DNA of 18,807 nt. It comes from Candidatus Manganitrophaceae bacterium (lineage in GTDB: Bacteria; Nitrospirota; Nitrospiria; SBBL01; Manganitrophaceae). This document shows, piece by piece, positions 7,090-12,781 of the stretch. Below the pieces are notes generated by a model. That model was not told the origin of the DNA. It was given only the letters and a program-made list of their open reading frames with translations, and did not search any database. Location of the stretch: positions 1 through 18,807 of the forward strand of contig SCUR01000282.1 of the NCBI GenBank assembly GCA_004297235.1. The letters run 5' to 3'. Position 1 is the stretch's first letter. Each line of letters starts with the position of its first letter. A program made the position numbers and the translations under genes.

Positions 7090-7911
7090 CTAAATGAAAA
7101 GATCGGGATAGAGCGGTGTTCCGGGGGAGACGGCGTAGGGGGCGAAGTCGGTGACCCCCGCCGATCGGAGCAGCTCCTCATCGATAAAGAAGTTTCCGGT
7201 GCACTCCCGGCTCGGCTTCGTCAAGATCAGGTAGGCCGCATCGGCCATGATCTCGGGCCGCCGGCATCCTTGGATCGCCGCCTCTCCGCCCAAGAGATTC
7301 ATCACCGCGGCGGTGGCGATCGCCGTCTTCGGCCAGAGGGCGTTGACGGCGATTCCCTGCGGCTTGAACTCCTCCGCCATCCCGAGGGTGCAGAGGCTCA
7401 TTCCGAATTTGGAGAGGGTGTATGGAAGATGCGACGCAAACCACTTCGCTTCCAACTTCGGCGGCGGGGCGATCGTGAGGATATGGGGGTTGCTCGACTG
7501 CTTCAGATAGGGCAAGCACGCCTGCGCACAGAGAAAGGTGCCCCGAACGTTGACCTGCTGCATCAAATCGAAGCGCTTCATCGGGGTCTGAAGGGTTCCG
7601 GTGAGGCCGAGGGCGCTGGCGTTGTTGATGAGGATGTCGATCCCGTCGAAGGTCGCCACCGCTTCTTCGACCGCTTTCTGGACCTGTTCCTCGGAGCGGA
7701 TGTCGGTCGGGCAGGCGAGCGCCCGGCCCCCCGCGGCGATCATCTCCTCGGCGGCGGTATGGATTGTGCCGGGAAGGTTCTTTTGGGGGGCCACCGTCTT
7801 GGCGACCAAGATGATGTTGGCGCCGTCTCTGGCGGCCCGCAGACCGATTGCCTTTCCAATCCCCCGGCTCGCGCCGGTAATCAAGAGCGTTTTCCCTTTC
7901 AGCGTCGCCAT
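7090..7911 (-). CDS. SDR-family oxidoreductase, HSDL2-like
   Basis: This is a 273-aa short-chain dehydrogenase/reductase. It shows the cofactor loop TGASRGIG (12-19), NNAS (96-99) and the catalytic YTLSK (Y164, K168). The sequence VNALWPKTAI after the active site and WFASHLPYTLSKFGMS resemble the HSDL2/citronellal-dehydrogenase branch, whose members act on fatty or terpenoid carbonyls. The position usually held by the catalytic Ser has Pro or Ala (IAPPPKL, 147-153), so chemistry may differ from classical SDRs. The ATG at 7911 is preceded by GAGGAGG. The gene lies 19 nt after the GNAT gene and 40 nt before the GIY-YIG gene, consistent with one transcript. Confidence 0.88.
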   Translation of the reverse strand: MATLKGKTLLITGASRGIGKAIGLRAARDGANIILVAKTVAPQKNLPGTIHTAAEEMIAAGGRALACPTDIRSEEQVQKAVEEAVATFDGIDILINNASALGLTGTLQTPMKRFDLMQQVNVRGTFLCAQACLPYLKQSSNPHILTIAPPPKLEAKWFASHLPYTLSKFGMSLCTLGMAEEFKPQGIAVNALWPKTAIATAAVMNLLGGEAAIQGCRRPEIMADAAYLILTKPSRECTGNFFIDEELLRSAGVTDFAPYAVSPGTPLYPDLFI

Positions 7912-7930
7912 GAACCTCCTCAATCCGGCT

Positions 7931-8401
7931 TTATTGCGATGGCCGGTTTATTAACTCTTCGAAAACTCTGTAGTGGGTCTCCGTCATTCCGAGCGATTGA
8001 TAGGTTTGTTGCGCTCGCTGGTTCTCCCTTTCGACGTAAAGCCGGAAGCCGCAGACATCTCCCTGTTTGACGGCCCGACGCTTTACCTCTGCGTAGAGTG
8101 CCTTGTAGATCCCCTTTCCCCGCTGGGCCGGTGCGACGTAGACGCTCTGAATCCACCAGAAAAGTCCATCGCGCCAGTCGCTCCATTCGTAGGTGATCAT
8201 CAGACCGCCGACGACCTCGCCGTTGATCTCGGCGACGAGGTAGAAACCATATTGAGGCTGCTTAAAGAGGGCGGCGACGCCGGCCGAAACGGTATCGATC
8301 GGGAGATCGATCCCCTCGGTCTCTTTCGCCATGGCGAGATTGAACGCGACCAGACGCGCTGTATCTTGCTCGGTCGCGGGCCGAATACGCGGTTCGTTCA
8401 T
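7931..8401 (-). CDS. GNAT-family N-acetyltransferase
   Basis: A 156-aa single GNAT domain that would transfer an acetyl group from acetyl-CoA to an amine. It carries motif A with the acyl-CoA loop QRGKGI (93-98) after strand 4 (IQSVYVAP, 84-91), and a motif B-like RLYVERENQRAQQTYQSLGM with the Tyr near 133. WSDWRDGLFWWIQSVYV is typical of a subgroup often annotated simply as GNAT. The substrate cannot be told from sequence. The ATG at 8401 lacks a clear Shine-Dalgarno site. It follows msrB by 37 nt, so translation may rely on the preceding gene. Confidence 0.85.
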   Translation of the reverse strand: MNEPRIRPATEQDTARLVAFNLAMAKETEGIDLPIDTVSAGVAALFKQPQYGFYLVAEINGEVVGGLMITYEWSDWRDGLFWWIQSVYVAPAQRGKGIYKALYAEVKRRAVKQGDVCGFRLYVERENQRAQQTYQSLGMTETHYRVFEELINRPSQ

Positions 8402-8438
8402 CCGTTATTGTCCCGGCGTGCCGAGGAAGGGAAAAGGG

Positions 8439-8846
8439 TCATCCTTTCTTTTCCTCTTTCTCCAGCTTCAATGAAGCGGAGTTGATGCAGTACCGCATCC
8501 CGGTCGGTGGGGGGCCGTCCGGAAAGAGATGGCCGAGATGGGCCTCGCACGCCGCGCACCTCACCTCCACGCGGCGCATCCCGTGGCTCTGATCCTCCTC
8601 GGTTTTGATCCCCTCCGCCGAGATCGGCTCCCAAAAGCTCGGCCAGCCGGTGCCCGATTCGTATTTGGTCTTCGATCTGAACAGCTCATTCCCGCAGCAG
8701 ACGCATCGATAGACCCCCTCCTCTTTGCTGTCGTAGTACTCGCCGGTGAAGGGACGCTCCGTCCCCTTCTTCCGGGTGACCTGGTATTGCTCGGGGGTGA
8801 GCTGTTTTTTCCATTCCTCTTCGGTTTTGTTCACCTTCTTTTTCAT
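8439..8846 (-). CDS. msrB: Peptide-methionine (R)-S-oxide reductase MsrB
   Basis: MsrB reduces the R epimer of methionine sulfoxide in proteins. The 135-aa protein covers the whole SelR domain. Four structural zinc cysteines (CVCC, C48 and C51; CAAC, C97 and C100), the substrate motif GTGWPSFW (65-72), HLGHLFPDGP (103-112) and the catalytic Cys in RYCINS (C120) are all present. There is no Cys in the GTERPFTG segment, so no resolving Cys is evident near the N-terminus, and a thioredoxin-like donor may act directly. I chose the ATG at 8846 because GGAAGGAG lies 8 nt upstream. The same frame stays open to 8987 and encodes a fragment of an unrelated enzyme. First gene of a probable four-gene operon. 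Confidence 0.95.
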   Translation of the reverse strand: MKKKVNKTEEEWKKQLTPEQYQVTRKKGTERPFTGEYYDSKEEGVYRCVCCGNELFRSKTKYESGTGWPSFWEPISAEGIKTEEDQSHGMRRVEVRCAACEAHLGHLFPDGPPPTGMRYCINSASLKLEKEEKKG

Positions 8847-8987
8847 ATTAAAGACTCCTTCCACTTCGATCCGGCGCAATTTATATTTTTTGAATCTTTC
8901 TTCCAAGCCGGCGACCGGATCGTCGATGTTCTCGACCCCGACGGAGATCCGAATGCGCGGGTCCTCCGTCTCGATCTTCTCGGTACT
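8847..8987 (-). pseudogene. C-terminal remnant of a Cys/Met-metabolism PLP-dependent enzyme
   Basis: Directly upstream of msrB and in its frame, about 47 codons are open from a TAG at 8988-8990. The segment PRIRISVGVENIDDPVAGLEERF matches the conserved C-terminal end of cystathionine gamma-synthase, O-acetylhomoserine sulfhydrylase and relatives, typically (V/I)R(L/I)SVGIExxDDLIADL. Nothing of the rest of such an enzyme is visible upstream, where the msrB promoter-like boxes lie. It looks like a stump left by a deletion, now part of the msrB leader. The family match is from memory and short, but the pattern is distinctive. Confidence 0.6.
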
Positions 8988-9015
8988 CTATTGAAAAAAC
9001 CTTTTGCTTCGACTC

Positions 9016-9044
9016 ATGATAATCCGAATCGCGCATGCGGTCAA
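9016..9044 (-). promoter_or_regulatory. Putative sigma70 promoter of the msrB operon
   Basis: TTGACC (9039-9044) and TATCAT (9016-9021) are exactly 17 bp apart on the minus strand. Initiation near 9009 would give a leader of about 160 nt that contains the PLP-enzyme stump. Confidence 0.55.
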
Positions 9045-9159
9045 ATCGACTCTTCATGAGCCGGCCTGAGCCGGACCGATTGGGTTTGGAAGGCTCCGTC
9101 GTGCTGTGGAAACTTCATTCTCATCCGGAGGGAGAGAGCTCCCTCTCCGATCGGGGGGA

Positions 9160-9189
9160 TTGTGCGCCATTCTGCTTTCGCCCTAAAAT
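9160..9189 (+). promoter_or_regulatory. Possible promoter of the small membrane protein gene
   Basis: TTGTGC (9160-9165) and TAAAAT (9184-9189) are 18 bp apart on the plus strand, about 65 nt before the start codon. The -35 is weak. Confidence 0.3.
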
Positions 9190-9254
9190 AAAAATGAGGG
9201 GTAATGCGACGGACCTTTAAAAAGAGGTTCGTATTTGACATGGGAGGAAATAAA

Positions 9255-9653
9255 ATGGATAAGGACAGGGTATCGAAGGGCGTCATGACGCTCGGCATCA
9301 TCTTTATTGTGATTGGGATCTGGGGATTTTTCCAGAATCCCATTTTAGGATTGTTTCTGGTCAACACCAGCCACAATTGGGTTCACCTGATCTCCGGCAT
9401 CCTTGCGGTGGCCTTTGCATCGAGCGGGGAGCTGCGGGCGAAACAATTCTCCAAAATATTCGGCGTAATCTACGGGCTGCTCGCCGTGGTCGGGTTCTTT
9501 ATGCCCCGCGTGCATTCACTGGGGCCCATCTGGATGAACAGAGCGGACGACTTTCTTCATCTGTTCTTAGCGGCGGTCTTTCTCTATCTGGGGTACAGCC
9601 GTGTTTATGGGGCCCGTCGGACAGGGATGCGCGAGGCGCCGGCCCGGGGCTGA
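9255..9653 (+). CDS. Small four-helix membrane protein, DUF4383-like
   Basis: A 132-aa integral membrane protein with four hydrophobic segments at about 10-26, 35-58, 66-82 and 100-117. The short loops carry HNWVHLISG (about 41-49) and DDFLHLFLA (about 99-107), each pairing a His with a helix start. This layout matches the DUF4383 group, whose function is unknown; members are often seen in stress or halotolerance contexts. The start is the ATG at 9255, with GGGAGG 7 nt upstream; the frame opens earlier at 9204 without a ribosome site. The C-terminal tail is basic and cytoplasmic by the positive-inside rule. It is the only plus-strand gene between 4551 and the end of the window. Confidence 0.8.
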   Translation: MDKDRVSKGVMTLGIIFIVIGIWGFFQNPILGLFLVNTSHNWVHLISGILAVAFASSGELRAKQFSKIFGVIYGLLAVVGFFMPRVHSLGPIWMNRADDFLHLFLAAVFLYLGYSRVYGARRTGMREAPARG

Positions 9654-9750
9654 ACCGACGCTCACATCGGGTTGCACCGTGCACGGACCGTTTGCTTGGG
9701 AGCAGGTGATCGACACAAGGATCTCCAAGTCCTGTGGCGCAGAGCCGTAT

Positions 9751-10227
9751 TTACAGGAGCACTTTCATTTTTCGGCCCCCGGTCACTTCGAAGCGCTGAC
9801 GCTCGTAAAAGTGAACGGTCCCGGCGAATGCGGGAAGCGGCGGGGTACAGACTTCGAGCCGCTTCCATCTCTGTCCCCTGCCATGATGGATGGCGGATTC
9901 AATTAACCTTTTGCCGACCCGCTGTGAACGATAAGCCGGTTCGACATAGAGCTCCTGAATGATCCCGAAGGCCCCCTCCGCGTAGAGTGCATGGCTCTCG
10001 CAGAGCGCGACAAAGCCGATCGGTCGATTCTGATCGGCGTCGATCGCCAGATAGACCGCATAGATTCCCCTTTCCAAATATTGCCGGCAGCGCTTGCTCG
10101 TCTCCGCAAGGTCGATATTGAACTGTTTTTCTCCGATCGCCTCCATGATCTCATCGGTAAGGGCCTTCACCATCCGGGCGATCTGATCGGCCTCTTCCGG
10201 CAACGCGCTCTTGATTTGGATATTCAT
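9751..10227 (-). CDS. GNAT-family N-acetyltransferase
   Basis: A 158-aa protein that is one GNAT domain, transferring an acyl group from acyl-CoA to an unknown amine. Strand 4 and the acyl-CoA loop read ELYVEPAYRSQRVGKRL (92-108), giving the R-x-x-x-G-K pattern. HFYERQRFEVTGG (139-151) is the usual C-terminal motif with its Tyr. LALCESHALYAEGAFG-like sequence before motif A resembles aminoglycoside or protein-type GNATs, without telling which. The open frame begins at a TTG at 10278, but that codon lies within the predicted promoter spacer, so I use the ATG at 10227. No strong Shine-Dalgarno site is visible. It converges with the membrane protein gene. Confidence 0.85.
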   Translation of the reverse strand: MNIQIKSALPEEADQIARMVKALTDEIMEAIGEKQFNIDLAETSKRCRQYLERGIYAVYLAIDADQNRPIGFVALCESHALYAEGAFGIIQELYVEPAYRSQRVGKRLIESAIHHGRGQRWKRLEVCTPPLPAFAGTVHFYERQRFEVTGGRKMKVLL

Positions 10228-10266
10228 GGTCGGATTTTTTTCGCTGATAAGGATCGCCTGCGGACT

Positions 10267-10295
10267 TGTATAATCCAATTCTTTTTCTTAGTCAA
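10267..10295 (-). promoter_or_regulatory. Putative sigma70 promoter of the GNAT gene
   Basis: TTGACT (10290-10295) and TATACA (10267-10272) are 17 bp apart on the minus strand, in an AT-rich stretch. Transcription would start about 30 nt before the ATG at 10227 and downstream of the alternative TTG start, which settles the start choice. Confidence 0.6.
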
Positions 10296-10419
10296 TCAAC
10301 TGGAATTAGAAAAGTAGAGAAAAGACCGAAGCGGTTATATCAAAACATACCCGAAAAGACAGAAATGGCGAAAGGGCATTGGATAGAGATTAGCAATCAG
10401 CACGTCGGGTTTACTTTCC

Positions 10420-11790
10420 TCAGGGCTGAATCCTGAAAATCCGAACCTCCCCCGGCGTCAGTTGAACGTTGCGGAGGGTCCGGCCGTCGAATAAAGAATA
10501 GTCCGAGGCGGTGCCGTCCAACCGATATTCGACGGCGCCGCTCCCTGGCCGAGCGATCCGAAGATCGACGGTTGGGCTGCCGCGCTTGTCCCAGATGATC
10601 AGAACCTGTCCCCCGTCCGGCCGCAGGAAGAGGTGATGATAGAGCGCGCCGGCCGTTCCCTCCGTGACCGTTACGGTGAGATCGGTATCGGCGACGGTGA
10701 GCGGATTCACATCAAGCAGATCGGTCAAGAGCGTGACGGTCGAGAAGGCGAGCTTTTTCCGGCCGTCGGAGGTGATCAGACCGAGATAATAATTCTCTCC
10801 CTCTCCAATGACCGATCTGTCCGGTTTGACATCTTTGAGCTGATAGACGCCGATCAGCTCAATCTCGGGGGCGGCCAAGAAGGTTGCGATCGCGCGGGCC
10901 CACCAGTTGGCCTGGTCGCGCTCGGTTTTCCCCGGCGCGGTGGCGAATCCGGCCTCGTTGATCCAGATCGGCTGCCGCCGGCAGTCGCGCTTCACGGCCT
11001 CTGCGAAATCGTGATATTGGGGTCCGAGGTAGTTCTCTACGACGACCGATTGGGGGGTCCAGGTCTCGGCATAGGCGTGCAGCGGAACCACGTCGAAGCT
11101 CCCCGCATTCTGAAACGTCACGCAGAGCGCTTTGATGAATTCCACATCGGGGTAGACCAAACCGCCAAGGAGGACCTGAGCGTCGGGGTTCGCCTGCCGG
11201 ATGGCGGCGGCTCCTCTTAAGAGAGCCCGGTTGTACTCCGCAACGGTTCCGTCCCACCACTGCGGCACGTTTTCTTCATTGTAGATTTCATAAGAGAGGA
11301 TGTTACGGTGCCGGCTCATTTCGCTCGCCAGGTGGTAAACGAAATTGTACCAGTCGTCGAGATTCTTCGGAGGATCGTTCCAGACGGCATCATCTTTTCC
11401 CCCTTGTGCCGCCCAAGCCGGCGTGTAGCCGAGATAGGGTCGTAGTTTGATTCCGTGCCGCGCGGCAAGATCGGCGAACTGATGAAGCCAGGCGAAATCA
11501 TAATTTCCGCGCGACGGCTCGTAGTCATCCCAGCCGAAGCTTCCACGCCACGTGTCGATGCCGAGTTCGTTCATCAAATCAAAATCGCGCGCCACCTCAT
11601 TTAAATCTTGGCCCTTGTCATAATCTTCAAGAATGCTAAAGGAGATCTGCTTGGAAAGGCGGCCGGGCGCGGTCTGAACGGCGGCCCCCCGATCGGTATT
11701 CGAGCGTGGCGCCGTTTGAGGGTGGGTGCAGCCGAGCGGGGAGAGGGCGAGGATCGTTGCCAAGAAAAGGAGGAGAAATCGCTGAAGCAT
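10420..11790 (-). CDS. Lipoprotein glycoside hydrolase, clan GH-A (GH5/GH39-like)
   Basis: A 456-aa exported lipoprotein: a hydrophobic signal and lipobox LSPLGC place the lipidated Cys at residue 21. Residues about 50-350 form a clan GH-A (beta/alpha)8 barrel. The acid/base follows the Asn-Glu rule in EIYNEEN (N171, E172), and the nucleophile is in WINEAGF (E279). RGSFGWDDYEPSRGNYDF (82-99) and GYTPAWA (121-127) are common at the first strands of GH39/GH5-type barrels. Residues about 355-456 look like a small beta-sandwich. It probably cleaves beta-linked glycans at the cell surface or in the periplasm; substrate unknown. The ATG at 11790 lacks a good Shine-Dalgarno site. Its upstream promoter-like pair has an unusual 19-bp spacer. 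Confidence 0.85.
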   Translation of the reverse strand: MLQRFLLLFLATILALSPLGCTHPQTAPRSNTDRGAAVQTAPGRLSKQISFSILEDYDKGQDLNEVARDFDLMNELGIDTWRGSFGWDDYEPSRGNYDFAWLHQFADLAARHGIKLRPYLGYTPAWAAQGGKDDAVWNDPPKNLDDWYNFVYHLASEMSRHRNILSYEIYNEENVPQWWDGTVAEYNRALLRGAAAIRQANPDAQVLLGGLVYPDVEFIKALCVTFQNAGSFDVVPLHAYAETWTPQSVVVENYLGPQYHDFAEAVKRDCRRQPIWINEAGFATAPGKTERDQANWWARAIATFLAAPEIELIGVYQLKDVKPDRSVIGEGENYYLGLITSDGRKKLAFSTVTLLTDLLDVNPLTVADTDLTVTVTEGTAGALYHHLFLRPDGGQVLIIWDKRGSPTVDLRIARPGSGAVEYRLDGTASDYSLFDGRTLRNVQLTPGEVRIFRIQP

Positions 11791-11852
11791 GTCGGTTGAT
11801 CCGATCGTGTCAAGATAAACAGCCGCGCTTGAGCCATGGCGCCTTTACTTCT

Positions 11853-11883
11853 ATCATACGCGAGAGGACTCCCTCTGCGTCAA
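11853..11883 (-). promoter_or_regulatory. Putative promoter with 19-bp spacer and internal dyad, glycosidase gene
   Basis: TTGACG (11878-11883) and TATGAT (11853-11858) are each 5 of 6 to consensus but 19 bp apart. The spacer holds an imperfect dyad, AGAGG-GAGT-CCTCT, flanked by ACGC and GCGT. Long spacers with a central dyad are typical of promoters activated by MerR-family regulators. No such regulator gene is in the window. Confidence 0.4.
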
Positions 11884-11937
11884 GGCGAGCGGTTTTACGG
11901 AAGGGATGATTGCCCGGCGGACGGTAAACCGACTCTT

Positions 11938-12636
11938 TTACCAGGGGATCGGTTTTCGGTCCCGGAAGAATCCCCCCGTCGGCCCGTCGTCGGGAAGGGT
12001 GGCGGCCCAAACAATGCCGTCGGCTCCCTGCTCGACGGTGCGCGGGGCGGCGGGACCGCCCATTCGGGTGCGGACCCAGCCGGGACAGATCGAATTGACC
12101 TTGATGTTCTGTCCGCTCACTTCGCTCGCGACAATCCGCGTCAGCGCGTTGAGGGCGACTTTTGAGATTTTGTACGCCGCGGTTCCGCCGTCCATCTCCT
12201 CCAGCTGACCGGCGCCCGAGGAGACATTCACCACCCGACCGTAGCCGTTCCGCAACATCAGGGGGATGAAGGCGCGACAGATCGCCAAAGGGGCATAGAA
12301 GTTAACCTCCATCGTCTCTCGGACCGTCTCGACCGGAACGTCGAAGAGACTGACCCCTTCATCCAGATAGACGCCGGCGTTGTTGACGAGGACGTCAAGC
12401 TGTCCGAACTCCTTTTCAATAAAGCTCCGAATCGCCTTGATCTGTTGAGGGTCGGTGACATCAAGGGGCCGTGGGGCGACCTGAAGTCCTTCCCTCAGAA
12501 GGATCTCCGCCGCTTTCTCTCCGTCGACACCGTTCCGGCTGGTGAGGACGACACGCATCCCTTTCCGGGACAGCTGCCGGCAGACCTCAAACCCGATGCC
12601 TCGATTTCCGCCGGTGACCAGGACGATCCTTATCAT
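11938..12636 (-). CDS. SDR-family NAD(P)-dependent oxidoreductase, carbonyl-reductase-like
   Basis: A 232-aa classical short-chain dehydrogenase with the complete motif set: cofactor loop TGGNRGIG (8-15), NNAG (85-88), the catalytic Ser in VNVSSGAG (S139 or S140), and YKISK (Y155, K159), followed by CPGWVRT (184-190). TGGNRGIGFEVCRQL and the PGWVRTRMGG ending resemble plant and animal carbonyl reductases, which reduce quinones and aldehydes with NADPH. The frame extends upstream to 12702; the ATG at 12636 directly precedes the Rossmann fold and has GAGG 8 nt upstream, so it is preferred. The gene lies between a hairpin after the histidine kinase and the glycosidase promoter. Confidence 0.9.
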   Translation of the reverse strand: MIRIVLVTGGNRGIGFEVCRQLSRKGMRVVLTSRNGVDGEKAAEILLREGLQVAPRPLDVTDPQQIKAIRSFIEKEFGQLDVLVNNAGVYLDEGVSLFDVPVETVRETMEVNFYAPLAICRAFIPLMLRNGYGRVVNVSSGAGQLEEMDGGTAAYKISKVALNALTRIVASEVSGQNIKVNSICPGWVRTRMGGPAAPRTVEQGADGIVWAATLPDDGPTGGFFRDRKPIPW

Positions 12637-12732
12637 CCATTTAACCTCAGAAGCAAAGCTCATGAAGGTGAAAGGACAACCGCTCCGCAGTCCGGTGATC
12701 ATTCTCGAGAGAATGGGCGGGACGGAGGAGAA

Positions 12733-12759
12733 AGCGGCCGACCGAGCAAGCCGGCCGCT
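12733..12759 (-). terminator. Possible rho-independent terminator after the histidine kinase gene
   Basis: On the minus strand AGCGGCCGGC pairs with GTCGGCCGCT (10 bp including one G-U) around a 7-nt loop, 22 nt after the kinase stop. The following tract is TTTCTCC, short of T, so termination may be weak. Confidence 0.5.
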
Positions 12760-12781
12760 CCAGCAGCGTTGTTCTCAATGA

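Noticed and set aside
7270..8485. Plus-strand frames of 266 and 170 codons across the SDR and GNAT genes
   Set aside because: Both are opposite genes with clear motifs and have no recognisable domain or ribosome site.
9041..9376. Minus-strand 111-codon frame across the msrB promoter and the membrane protein start
   Set aside because: It covers a regulatory region and antisense of a DUF4383-like gene; composition and position give no support.
11601..11837. Minus-strand frame overlapping the start of the glycosidase gene
   Set aside because: It overlaps the lipoprotein signal sequence in another frame and ends after 78 residues without any motif.
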